Assembly: GCA_030849835.1 (NCBI GenBank)
Contig: JASAOC010002135.1
Span: forward strand, 124,001-188,000
Reading direction: 5' to 3'
Source: Herpetomonas samuelpessoai
Lineage: Eukaryota; Euglenozoa; Kinetoplastea; Trypanosomatida; Trypanosomatidae
Length of the DNA stretch: 64,000 nt
In this document: positions 38,247 to 48,010 of the stretch, piece by piece
Layout of the letters: each line of letters begins with the position of its first letter
How positions within the stretch are numbered: position 1 is the stretch's first letter
Made by a program: the position numbers and the translations under genes
The notes under the pieces: generated by a model
Database searches by the model: none
The model's input: only the letters and a program-made list of their open reading frames with translations
Told to the model about the DNA's origin: nothing

Positions 38247-40037
38247 ATGCCTCCATTACACTGGCCGCGTCAGGGCAATGCCTTGGGCAGAGTCATGGGC
38301 GGACAGATGCTTCTCCTTGGGCTGCTGTTCTTGTGGATCACCGCCTGCCCATGCGTTCTTGCTGGGCCCGTGAATCCTTCCCCAGCACAGGTGCGTGCAG
38401 GGGCAAGCGACGTCCAACCCCACACCCGCATGTCTCGATTCACGTCCGCCAGAGACCCCTTGCCTGACGCTGCAGACGAGGTCCTGGAGTGTGAGTACAC
38501 ACTGGTCCTCGAGGCCGAAAGGGGTGGACGCCTCTTTACTGTGGCCCCCACCGATCCCTACGAGGCGCGGTTCAAGGCTGCCGTGGAGGCCGATCTCACA
38601 GAAGCTATTTTCACTAACGTCACGGTGAAGGAAGGAAGAGAGACAGAGGAAGTCCCTTCTCGGGTCTTGTCTTCTGCAGTCACAGGGGTGTCGTCGCGTG
38701 CGTGTGATGAGCATACGATACCGGGGAACCTTGAACTGTCCTCAGCGTCTCGCGCCTCTTCCCTCTTCGCGACGAGCTGTGGGATGCAGACAAAGGACGC
38801 GAGCGGCAGCGGTGTGGAGAACACAACGGAGCTCGTCGTGCGTCGCGCCCGCGGTCTCTATTTTCACAAGTTCTTTGCCAACACGAGCGACGGCAGCGAT
38901 GTGAAGGTGACATGCCGACCGCCGGGCATCCCCATTTCCGCTACGACATCCGCCTCTCAGGACAGCGCGGATGCTTCGCACGGAACCACGGGCAGTCAAA
39001 GCGCACACGACGCGAACGGCAACGGAGACGGTGACGACGACGCGAATAATAACGTCACCGTGCTAGAGGTGCGCCGGCGGTTTCACGGGAAGTTGCCCTT
39101 GATCGCAGTTCGCTTTCGCGTCCGGACCAGCCTGACGCAGGTGTCTGTCACCGATGCAGAAACAGAGAATGCAAATAGTGGAGACGACAAGGGTTCTGCC
39201 GCGGAAGACGGCAGCCGTGATGGCGAGGGTGACGACGCGGCAACAGAGGAAGCGAGCGCAGAGCGCAGAGGGAAGCAAGAGGGTCCTGATCCTGACGAGG
39301 AGGCGGATGATGATGACGGTCACGAAGAGGATGACGGCGACGACATGAATGCCACGGTCCTGGACGGCACCTTTCACATTGCACTTCCTTCCTTTCTCTT
39401 CAAGAAACATGTCTGCGACGCCTTCTTTTACAGCCTGCTCCGTCGCCACAGGCTGAGCAGGCTTTCGCGTGACGTCGTGTACGCGTTTCCTGGCTTGACC
39501 ATTGATGCGATGGAAGCCATTGTGGAGGGAAAGGATTCCGCGGCGGCGGCGGCAGCCACTCGCGATGCGGCCACGAAGGCGGCAAGTGGGGAGGGGAGGG
39601 GGAAGAACGCCTCTCTGGCAGAGCACAGGGAGGCGCCTGCCGAGGTCTCTGATGTCGCTCCCCGTTCGCCTTCTGCGGCATACCCAGAAGGAAGTCAGTC
39701 TCGACGCGACGTCGATCCATTGATTTCTCGAATGGACCAGACAACAACGAGATCAGCAGCCACAGCAGCCACATCCGAAACCGATGCTGCTGCCACCCAA
39801 GCCCGCAACGCCTTGATAGTTCGCTTGTACGACACAGATCAACAGAAAAGCAGCTGCAGCGGCGCCACCTGCGTTGTTGGAATCGTGAGCTTCGGCATGA
39901 TTGTGGGCCTGGTGCTAGGCGCCTTGATGCCGTTTGTGTTGGCATCCTGCCGACGGCGACGGCGCGAGCGCAAGGACGAGGCTCGCTTGCTTGCGCACCA
40001 GCAACAGCAGCAACAACAGCAGCAGCGGCATCGGTGA
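38247..40037 (+). CDS. Type I membrane glycoprotein of unknown function
   Basis: I do not recognise the family. The 596-residue product has an N-terminal hydrophobic core (about residues 19-38) that looks like a signal peptide with cleavage near VLAG. A lumenal or extracellular region follows with about six N-glycosylation sequons and a handful of cysteines. A very acidic Asp/Glu segment comes next, then a conserved-looking block (FHIALPSFLFKKHVCDAFF). A single membrane helix (about 541-566) precedes a short cytoplasmic tail of Arg-rich sequence and a run of nine Gln. Open frame extends upstream to a GTG at 38220, but 38247 is the first ATG. The architecture suggests an ER or surface protein. 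Codon usage matches the neighbours. Confidence 0.75.
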   Translation: MPPLHWPRQGNALGRVMGGQMLLLGLLFLWITACPCVLAGPVNPSPAQVRAGASDVQPHTRMSRFTSARDPLPDAADEVLECEYTLVLEAERGGRLFTVAPTDPYEARFKAAVEADLTEAIFTNVTVKEGRETEEVPSRVLSSAVTGVSSRACDEHTIPGNLELSSASRASSLFATSCGMQTKDASGSGVENTTELVVRRARGLYFHKFFANTSDGSDVKVTCRPPGIPISATTSASQDSADASHGTTGSQSAHDANGNGDGDDDANNNVTVLEVRRRFHGKLPLIAVRFRVRTSLTQVSVTDAETENANSGDDKGSAAEDGSRDGEGDDAATEEASAERRGKQEGPDPDEEADDDDGHEEDDGDDMNATVLDGTFHIALPSFLFKKHVCDAFFYSLLRRHRLSRLSRDVVYAFPGLTIDAMEAIVEGKDSAAAAAATRDAATKAASGEGRGKNASLAEHREAPAEVSDVAPRSPSAAYPEGSQSRRDVDPLISRMDQTTTRSAATAATSETDAAATQARNALIVRLYDTDQQKSSCSGATCVVGIVSFGMIVGLVLGALMPFVLASCRRRRRERKDEARLLAHQQQQQQQQQRHR

Positions 40038-40270
40038 GTCGCGACGTCATCTGTTTTTTTTTTTTCGCAGGAGGCTTGATTCGCTTTCTTGGCATTTCTT
40101 TCCTTCTTTGATTTTCCATGATGGCTGGAACCTTTCTCTGTCTTGGCACGTGTGTTCTGCTAATTTTTTTTTTTCTTTCCCCATGTTCAGTATTGCTCCG
40201 CTTACCCCCTTCACACCCCCACTACCCCCTGCGGCATCCATGTCGACCCTATGCGCTGCAAAGGGCAACG

Positions 40271-40343
40271 TCCTCCCTGGCGCAGTCGGCAGCGCGTTAG
40301 GCTGTTAACCTACAGGTCGTTGGTTCGAATCCAACGGGAGGAG
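40271..40343 (+). tRNA. tRNA-Asn (GUU)
   Basis: The 73-base sequence folds as a standard cloverleaf. The acceptor stem TCCTCCC/GGGAGGA is perfect with discriminator G. The D stem is GCGC/GCGC, the anticodon loop CTGTTAA gives GUU, and the T arm is GTTGG-TTCGAAT-CCAAC. The first anticodon-stem pair (position 27 T against 43 C) is a mismatch. Internal A-box-like (TGGCGCAGTCGG) and B-box (GGTTCGAATCC) promoter elements are present. A T run follows directly. It sits alone, in the same orientation as the protein genes. CCA is not encoded. Confidence 0.93.
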
Positions 40344-40344
40344 C

Positions 40345-40352
40345 TTTTTTTT
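40345..40352 (+). terminator. RNA polymerase III terminator of tRNA-Asn
   Basis: Eight consecutive T residues begin two bases after the tRNA 3' end, the normal Pol III stop signal. Confidence 0.85.
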
Positions 40353-41150
40353 CTCTCTCGTCAAACTTCTCCCCCGTTGCGCTTCATACAGACTCCTCGT
40401 CCACCGCAAAAAAGGAAAACAAAGAAATGATAAACGAAAATTAAAACGAAAGATAACCTCCTAAACGGATGTGACGGACCCCGATGGTTGCAACCAACCG
40501 TACGAAGAAGACATTGTGTATCGGATGACTGTGCATGTTGTCTTGCCATTCGGCGCTTCTCTCCGTTCTTTTCCGTTGATTCTGAAAAAACGAAAAACAA
40601 CTTAGAGTCTGATCTCCCTTCTGATCGATAGTTAACGTTTCTACGCGAACACTCGCACACACCCCACACCCCACACCCATCCACACGTGCTTGTGCTTGA
40701 AGAAGTCACAGCACCACACCGTTGCACTCGTCGCTCGTTCGCTGAGTTTTATTTTATTTTAAAGCAAAGTAAATATTTCTTCTCCTCTTTCTCAGGTTTT
40801 GAGCATTTCTCGGTGCCTTCGATTTGCTGCAGGCTTCATTGGCGTTTCGCACTAGGAACTTTTTCTCGTTGCTTTCTTTTTGTCAGTGAAGTGAAGGTGT
40901 GTGCTCACATCAGGAACTGGTGAAAGACGATTGTTTGAAAAAAAAATAATAAAAAATTGTGCGGCGTACCACCGAGGGACTTCTGTTTGCTGTTTACTAT
41001 TTTTCTTTTTTTCTTCTTCCTCCCTGGCTTGTTCTTACCAGGTTCTCTCTTTCTCTCTTTCTGCATTTGGTGTTGCTTCTTTGAGCGTTTCTCTTTTGGT
41101 TTCCACCACACCTTTGTCTTGCGAAGACGCAGTGCGGCGAGGTGCTGGTT
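40353..41150. other. Spacer between tRNA-Asn and the 1891-aa protein gene
   Basis: AT-rich sequence with pyrimidine tracts. I see no gene. Confidence 0.6.
40996..41041 (+). promoter_or_regulatory. Probable trans-splice acceptor for the 1891-aa protein
   Basis: A T/C-rich tract ends in TTACCAG, with the AG at 41040-41041. No ATG occurs before 41151. Another candidate AG is at 41125-41126 after a second pyrimidine-rich stretch. Confidence 0.55.
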
Positions 41151-44100
41151 ATGTTGGTTCCTCATGGTCGCGGCGCTTGCTTCGCGGACGACAGAACGGC
41201 CCTCTCGAGCGATGATGAAAGCGGCGGCCTAATGCGCACGAGCACGCATCGCATCGGACAGTGGCAGAGGAACCGACGGCGGGTGCGACGACTTCACACA
41301 CTAGCACTCGTGTGTGTTTTGTTGTTTATGCTGCTTGACGGCGGCGTGGTATCGCTCCTCCCCCGAGTCACTGCGCTGAATACCTGCGAGGAAATCACCT
41401 ACTGCGCCGAGTGCATCTACGATCCCACCAATGGGTTGCTGCCACCAGACTTACACTGCGGGTGGTGTGCGTCGACCGGGCGCTGCCTCGCCCTTACCCA
41501 TGATATCCTACACCAGTACTACGAGCTCGCCAATGAGAGCTTTCGGGACGCCTTCTGCCCGCGTCTCTTTGAAAAAGATCACATGACCCTGCCATTCACC
41601 ACCACCACGTCCGAGGGCGACGTCGTGACAAGGGAGGAGACGTGGCAGTGCCCTGAGATGACCTGCTCCGCAGCCTACAACACCAACAACATTTATTTTT
41701 GCCGCGGCTGGAACATTGTCTCCATGGTGTTTGCGCTGATTCTTGTGGTGGTGAATGTGGCGTATTTTATCTGGATGCGCGCGGTGCGACAGCTCCCGTG
41801 GCGATTTGAACCGTGGCTGTCGGACACCATCAAGGGGAAGGTCTCGCAGCATCACGGGCGCTACCACGATGACTCCACGGTGACAGTGGCGTTCTCCGCG
41901 CATGAGTCTGGTCCCTCGGCGCACCACCGACGGGCAGACATTGACTGGCACGTGGTTCCTGATGCGGCCGCCACCACCACCACCCCCTCGGCTGCTGCTG
42001 CTGCTACTGCTGCATCCCTCCCTTCTATCGCGGGCCCTCTCGCAGAACACGACACAACAAAGTCAAAAGAGACCGCGGCCCCACAAGCAAAACGCGTCGC
42101 GGCGATAAGTGAGCTGCACGCGCTCCGCAACTCCATGATTCGACGCGGCGGGGTGTGCCCCTTGTGCAAGTGCCTGCAAGCGTCGACGCTGGGTCCGGGT
42201 GAGGTGTGCCACTGGTGCGACGTCGCGCGTCTGTCCTTCTTTCCGTTGTTTGTGGGGTTTTGGGTGTGTGCCATCACCCTGCTGCTGACGTTTTCCTTTG
42301 GCGTGAAGCCGTGGTTCGCCGATGTTTACTACACGATTATGCTCCTTGTTGCCTATGGCGCGTACGCGGGGCTGATGGCGAAGGTCCTGCTGAGTCGTCG
42401 AAAGCGCGTACGCACGTTTCCCGTCGAGCGGTACCGCATCGTGGAAGACGAGGGCGAAGAGGAGGCAGGGCACGCAACCCACGCCGCGGGTGGGATCGAC
42501 AACAGCAGCAGCAGTCCCGGCAAGCGATGGAACACTTCGACGGTAACCGAAAAGACAACATCCGCAGGCGGACGCAGCCGGCGTGAGCTGACCATGTCTG
42601 CGCAGGAGTACGACTTGTGGTGTGCGTGGAACCGCGTCCAAGAAACGCTGCAGCGCACGGTGTATGTGGAGCTTGCCTTCCGCTTTCTCTACGGCCGCAG
42701 TTTGCACGCCGTATTTCCCTCGCTGCGAAATTTTCGCGTGCACTACGGCGGCTGCGGCTGCAGCAATGTGTTTCACAGCATCTATAGCCCAGAGCTTGTC
42801 GATGGGTTTGGTGTGACGGACGCACTGACGGCAGGGGGCGAAGACGGCATCGAGAGCTCCGCCAGGCACCCAGACCCTCGCCACCCGAACAGTGGTTTCC
42901 GTCACGCGTACGACGGAAGTGCCACCTCCAGTAAAATGCATGATGCAATGACCGAAGACGTGCAAGAAATCAGTGCGTTGTCGAGGTCACAAAGGAAGAA
43001 AGAGAAAAAGAATAAGCGGCGACAGGGCTCACACCACCGTCACCACTATCAGAGCTTCGATGGAGAAGATCCATATCGTGGACGTCCTTTTTTCAGCGAC
43101 GGTGAAGGCTTCGAACCCGCCGCCAGCGCCGAGGAACTCGAACGCCGCCGGCGACGCGAAAGCGTCTTGCAGCGTGAGCGTCGAGACGCGCAGCGGCAGC
43201 GAGAGCTCGGCACCGTTGTCGTTCCCGCAACCACGGGCGAGCACACGGTGCCGGCTCCGCTGCCGATCTCAGCGTCTTCTCGCACTCCTCTTTCTCGGGA
43301 AGAGCGCGAGGCCGCTGCCCACGCCGCGCCGTACGATGAGCTGGCGGAGCCGCACCCATTGTCGCACCGCACGCGCGCACCCTCTTCCGAGTCCGTCACA
43401 ATTTCCGCAGCCACAGGGAATGGTGTCGCTTCAGACGCCACTGCAACGAATGAACTGATTGCAGCCGCCATGGCTCAGACCGATAAGCACGGCGGCTTCC
43501 TGGGCCACACCTTCACCGCCGAGGATTCCGTGATCCTGCCCAGGGCCGTGCCACCAGCAGGCGGCGCGGCGGCGGCCACAACGAGTGCGACAGCAACCGC
43601 AACAACAGCGGCAGCAGCGCAACAAGACCCGAACCCACTCTCGGGTGCCTCGAGGGCGTATGATGAGAGCACCAATGTTCTCTCTCCAAATTTTCATTTC
43701 GGGCGAAGTGGTGCCGCAGGCAGCAGCATTTCCAGCACGGCGCCATCGTCTCCGAATGCCACGTCTGCCGCGATGCGTGTTGATGCCCCTTTCCAGGAGG
43801 GTGAGGGCAGCGGTGGACTTATTGTCGCAGGGGGCGGCGCAGTGGAGGCACATCCACCGCAGCCCTCCTCTTCTGTGCCAGCACCTTCGCCGTCGCCACT
43901 CACCGTTCCACCGACGCCAAGCCTGCTTGCCGGGGAGGCGCCGCAGTCCGTGACGCCGCCCTCGGGCACCGTGGCACGCGCAGTAGTGCTTCCCGGCACC
44001 GCCACCCTCACGATGGGCTCAACCCCACCACCAGCACCAGCGGCCGTGTCTGTCGTACCAGAGCTCGATACCAACGGTGCACATGAGCGGCTGGCGGAGG

Positions 44101-46826
44101 ACACCACAGCGGCAGTCATGTCGCGCGCGACCTCGTCAAACTTCTCGCAAGCGTATGCAGCCTCCCCCTCCGGTGGCCTCCCTTCTCAACCTCACGCATC
44201 GACAGGAGCCAGTGGCGGTGACCCGAGAAACCCGGGGCCCGCCTTGTCTCCCGCGCCATCTCCGCAGAACCACTGGAACAACCTTCACACCGGCGGCGGT
44301 CGTCTGCAGTCGATCCCAGAGCACCTCCTTCACCAAAAGCGAGCGGAAACCACACAGCTTTTAAATACAGACTTACTCGGTGGCCACCGTCTGCGCAAGT
44401 GTCTTCAGCAGACCCTTTACCGCGACGAAATCATCCTCTGGCACTCGAAGCCACGCGCCTACGCCGTGGTGCAAGACAACGCGTGGCTCCTGATTGACCT
44501 GCTCGCCGGCTTGCTGATTGGCTTCTGGCTGCTCATGCTCTCCTCTCTGACCGACACGAAGTATTCCATCGTTCGCCTGAGCGGTGAGACATCGGTGGCG
44601 GTGCTTGGCTTCCTCTGCATGTTCTCTTTTTTTCTGTTGCTGGTGACCACGGTGCGTGGGCTCTCGCGGCTCTACTTGCTGACCAACGAGCGCCTCATCA
44701 CGGTGTACGAGGGCATTCTCAGTCCCACCATCACGACCACCGAAGTCGCCGCCGTTAAGCACGCGACCATGTACGGCTTCCCGGAAAGTACCTTTCTCCG
44801 TCTATTTTGTATTCACGTGGAGCCGTCCTTGTGCTTCTCCTGGGAGGTCCCCGCCCTGCAGCGCAAGCTGCCCCCCATCAAGAGCCACAACTTCCAAGGT
44901 ATCACCAACGTGCACGAGTTCCTCAAGTATTTTCGCCTGGTTGCCCCGAAGAAGCTCAGCGCGGCGGCGACAGCGGCTGTTGCTGCTGCTAGTGCTGCTA
45001 CTGCTGTGACGAACGCGTCTGCAGGGTACACGGCAGCAGGCAACACTTACAGTGGCCCATCTGCTGCTGCTGCTGCTGTGCCGGCTGCCGGATCGCCGCC
45101 CCCAGTTTCGCCTTCCTCGAGTTCTCCGATTAACCTTGCCATGCGTCAGCAACGGTCGTCTTGGCGGCTGCACATGTTCCTTTGCACAGCCCTGCTTATT
45201 GCACTGCCCTTGATCACCATCTACCCAGTCGCCGTGCCCATGGCCTCTTCTCTCTTCCTCTTCTTTACACTGATGCTGGTGCTGCTGGCGACCATGAGCA
45301 GGGGTCTGCGCGTGCAGCAGGTCACGTACGCCCCGCTGAACCTCGCCGATGAGTGGATCGCGCGTGTGGAGGATGAACCCGTCCCATCGGCATCTATGGT
45401 GACACCGCAGGAGCCACCCTCGCAGATGGGCGGCGGCGGCGGTGGCGGCACGGCGTTTGCGAGCGCTTCGCACGCAGGCCTGCAAGCGCCAACGCCAACC
45501 CAGTACGCATCAGGGCCAGCTAACGCGCACCATCCTGTTGGTGGCTCCCTTTATGACGAACACACAGGACACAAGGCCCAGGAAATGTACGAGTACGAGA
45601 CGGCGTGGGAGCAAGCGGCTCGTCGTCAGCGTCACTTGCTCAAGGAGCCCGCCACGCGTGATGGCATTTCTGTCAGCGAGGAGAAGCGATTCTTACGACG
45701 TGGGCGTGGGCACGGCGCAGGGGATTTGAGCCACGGCAGCAGCAGCGACGCGGGCGGTGACGACGGCGGCGATGCTGCCATAGAGGTCCTTCATCACCCT
45801 CATGCCCACCATCGCCACCATCCCAGTGCATACCGGCAAGGACAGGGAAGTGTCTGCAGCAGCGACGAAGACGCAGGGTCGAGTGAAGAGGACGAGGATA
45901 CGCTGGAGGTGGCATCGGCGGTGGGTGAGAGCGATGACGACCCGGACCACCAGGTGAACTTACCGCCCCGTCACTCGACGCATACCCGGGGAGGCCCATC
46001 GCAGCGATCTCCCGACGGCAAGAGCGCGCCTCATGGTGGTGACGCCCGCGTAGTAACTTCCTCAACGGGGCACCGCACCCATCCACACGTGCACCTACAC
46101 AACCCTCGTGCAGACCCCGGTGATGTGACAGCCGCAACACACCGTCGACGACACGGCCGTCACGCAGCAAGCACGGCGGCGGCGGCGGCCAGTGCCATGG
46201 TTCTGGAGAACACCGCATCCACCACGACGGTGGCGATTGTTGCCGGCGACGACATGCCCGTTTCAGTGCCGGGAAGTTTCTGTGACGCCCCACGCGCGAG
46301 CGTCATGGCCTTCCCTGATGTGCCCAAGACGACCAAGACCGATGGCTACCAGAGCGGGAGCACGGCAAGCGGCGGCAAGGGATCGACAACAGCATCCGGA
46401 TATGCCTTCGCCGTGACGCGTGATGCCCGCTACGGGAACGGATCGCGCGGCTCCACCACTACTCACTCGCCCACCTCCCCATCTGAGTACGCGCGCCGGC
46501 GTGCCTCCCCCCTCTCCACGAACGTCACTACCGCGCTGTCGACGCCGCTGGCCGCCACCACAACGTATGCCGGGCACGGCGTGAACACAGCCGGGGCCAC
46601 GGTCGATGGGGATGAGGCCGCGCCGCCTTCTCGGCTCCGCTTCCCTTCTGTGGATGCGTCACTGAATGGAAGTCTCTACTTTGGCGGTGGTGGTGGTGGT
46701 GGTGGTGGCGCTGCGATGCCGCCAGGAAATGAGTCCTTCTCTCGTGTGGTGGCGGCCTCGTCAGATGATCCTCCGCCGAGCGGAACGACATGGGGCTCGG
46801 CGATTTATGGCCGTCAGAGCCGGTGA
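41151..46826 (+). CDS. Multi-pass protein with Cys-rich PSI-like ectodomain and bacterial-type PH domain
   Basis: No named family is recognised as a whole. A signal-anchor-like segment (about 49-69) precedes a Cys-rich region with cysteines at 79, 85, 88, 103, 106, 112, 136, 157, 162 and 174, in a PSI-like pattern (CGWCASTGRC). A membrane helix follows at about 178-199. Next come a four-Cys ribbon-like motif (C336, C339, C353, C356) and two hydrophobic segments. A long low-complexity stretch leads to a block at about 1080-1260 with two membrane segments followed by YLLTNERLITVYEGIL, typical of the bacterial PH-like (bPH_2/DUF304) fold. Two more membrane segments (about 1340-1385) precede a disordered tail with His, Asp, Ser and Gly runs. 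The frame extends upstream to a GTG at 41142, but 41151 is the first ATG. A membrane-contact or trafficking role is a guess. Confidence 0.75.
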   Translation: MLVPHGRGACFADDRTALSSDDESGGLMRTSTHRIGQWQRNRRRVRRLHTLALVCVLLFMLLDGGVVSLLPRVTALNTCEEITYCAECIYDPTNGLLPPDLHCGWCASTGRCLALTHDILHQYYELANESFRDAFCPRLFEKDHMTLPFTTTTSEGDVVTREETWQCPEMTCSAAYNTNNIYFCRGWNIVSMVFALILVVVNVAYFIWMRAVRQLPWRFEPWLSDTIKGKVSQHHGRYHDDSTVTVAFSAHESGPSAHHRRADIDWHVVPDAAATTTTPSAAAAATAASLPSIAGPLAEHDTTKSKETAAPQAKRVAAISELHALRNSMIRRGGVCPLCKCLQASTLGPGEVCHWCDVARLSFFPLFVGFWVCAITLLLTFSFGVKPWFADVYYTIMLLVAYGAYAGLMAKVLLSRRKRVRTFPVERYRIVEDEGEEEAGHATHAAGGIDNSSSSPGKRWNTSTVTEKTTSAGGRSRRELTMSAQEYDLWCAWNRVQETLQRTVYVELAFRFLYGRSLHAVFPSLRNFRVHYGGCGCSNVFHSIYSPELVDGFGVTDALTAGGEDGIESSARHPDPRHPNSGFRHAYDGSATSSKMHDAMTEDVQEISALSRSQRKKEKKNKRRQGSHHRHHYQSFDGEDPYRGRPFFSDGEGFEPAASAEELERRRRRESVLQRERRDAQRQRELGTVVVPATTGEHTVPAPLPISASSRTPLSREEREAAAHAAPYDELAEPHPLSHRTRAPSSESVTISAATGNGVASDATATNELIAAAMAQTDKHGGFLGHTFTAEDSVILPRAVPPAGGAAAATTSATATATTAAAAQQDPNPLSGASRAYDESTNVLSPNFHFGRSGAAGSSISSTAPSSPNATSAAMRVDAPFQEGEGSGGLIVAGGGAVEAHPPQPSSSVPAPSPSPLTVPPTPSLLAGEAPQSVTPPSGTVARAVVLPGTATLTMGSTPPPAPAAVSVVPELDTNGAHERLAEDTTAAVMSRATSSNFSQAYAASPSGGLPSQPHASTGASGGDPRNPGPALSPAPSPQNHWNNLHTGGGRLQSIPEHLLHQKRAETTQLLNTDLLGGHRLRKCLQQTLYRDEIILWHSKPRAYAVVQDNAWLLIDLLAGLLIGFWLLMLSSLTDTKYSIVRLSGETSVAVLGFLCMFSFFLLLVTTVRGLSRLYLLTNERLITVYEGILSPTITTTEVAAVKHATMYGFPESTFLRLFCIHVEPSLCFSWEVPALQRKLPPIKSHNFQGITNVHEFLKYFRLVAPKKLSAAATAAVAAASAATAVTNASAGYTAAGNTYSGPSAAAAAVPAAGSPPPVSPSSSSPINLAMRQQRSSWRLHMFLCTALLIALPLITIYPVAVPMASSLFLFFTLMLVLLATMSRGLRVQQVTYAPLNLADEWIARVEDEPVPSASMVTPQEPPSQMGGGGGGGTAFASASHAGLQAPTPTQYASGPANAHHPVGGSLYDEHTGHKAQEMYEYETAWEQAARRQRHLLKEPATRDGISVSEEKRFLRRGRGHGAGDLSHGSSSDAGGDDGGDAAIEVLHHPHAHHRHHPSAYRQGQGSVCSSDEDAGSSEEDEDTLEVASAVGESDDDPDHQVNLPPRHSTHTRGGPSQRSPDGKSAPHGGDARVVTSSTGHRTHPHVHLHNPRADPGDVTAATHRRRHGRHAASTAAAAASAMVLENTASTTTVAIVAGDDMPVSVPGSFCDAPRASVMAFPDVPKTTKTDGYQSGSTASGGKGSTTASGYAFAVTRDARYGNGSRGSTTTHSPTSPSEYARRRASPLSTNVTTALSTPLAATTTYAGHGVNTAGATVDGDEAAPPSRLRFPSVDASLNGSLYFGGGGGGGGGAAMPPGNESFSRVVAASSDDPPPSGTTWGSAIYGRQSR

Positions 46827-48010
46827 AGCATAGAGAAGAAGACGCAGTGTGACAACCACACGACGTACGTTTATATATTTATTGTAAAGTTCTTCTGTCT
46901 TGGTGTTTGTGTCTGACTTTTCGGCTGTCTTCACAAGTGGTTTTCTTCTGTGTGTAGCCTTTTTTTTTTCATTCTTAAAGAGTATCACCGTAGCGAAAAA
47001 AACATGGGAGCGCTTACCCCCTTTTTTTCATTTCTCCCACTATTTCCACTGCCCAACTATTTTTTTTTTTCAAAATATTTAACAACTCTTCTCGCCCTCT
47101 TATATTGTGTGTTTCTCTCCCCTTCTATTTCAACAGAGCAGTCTGCCTTTGTTCTCGTCCTTAGTCGGAAACAGTTGCTTGACAAGATATTGTCCCTTTC
47201 TTCCTCCCTTTTTTCTGTTGCTCTCTCTCTCTGACCGCTCTGCAGTTATGGTTGGTCCGCTTCACCTGCAAGGACTCGTTGACACTCATCGGCGAGCCTA
47301 CAGACGTGGGAAGATGAAAGAAAACCCAAACTCTCGTCCGACCCTACCTTCTCGGTTTCACGCTCTCATGCACCAGCCCTATCTGCTGCCCACCCTCTGA
47401 TACCAGAGGGAAAAAAACGAAGAAGGAGAGTTGGGAAACTGTGAGGACAACGTCTGAATACAAAACAAACGACAAACACAAGAAAAAAAAGAAAGAATAA
47501 CCGCACGGACCAAGGTTCACAGGCGCCTACAGGAGCTCCTCGCGTTTCCTGTGCGTGTCTGTCGGTGTGTTGGATGGACAGACATCTCCTGTCAGGTACC
47601 ATTTCAGTGTACGATGGCGTCCAGAAAAACAACAACTACAACAACGATAATAATAACAATATTAGTGTCTTGTCAATAAAGAGGCCACACTGCGAGAGTT
47701 CTTTTTTTTTTTCTTTTTTATGAGAAGAAAAAGGAAAAAGAAAAAGAAGTAGTGGTAGCGCTGTTGCTTCGATCCTATAGAAAGACGTATGTCCCTTCCT
47801 TCCTCCCTTTCGGCTTTCTTTATCTCAACGAATTCTTGTTTTTTGTTTTTGCCTTTCTCTCTCTATTTGCAATTTACAGTACTTTCATTAGTATTCCTTT
47901 TTTGTTTTTTGTTTGTTGCTTACAGTCGTGGTACCCTTTGGTTTATCGTGTGGTCGTTGCCTCATTGGTCGCAAAAAAGAAGAATAATAATCACAAAAAT
48001 AAATAAATAA
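46827..48010. other. Spacer between the 1891-aa protein and KREPA1 genes
   Basis: AT-rich spacer with poly-T and poly-A runs. Bases about 47220-47640 are less repetitive, but no frame is convincing. Confidence 0.6.
47896..47925 (+). promoter_or_regulatory. Trans-splice acceptor for KREPA1
   Basis: A T-rich tract ends in GCTTACAG, with the AG at 47924-47925. The 85-base leader has no ATG before 48011. Confidence 0.65.
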
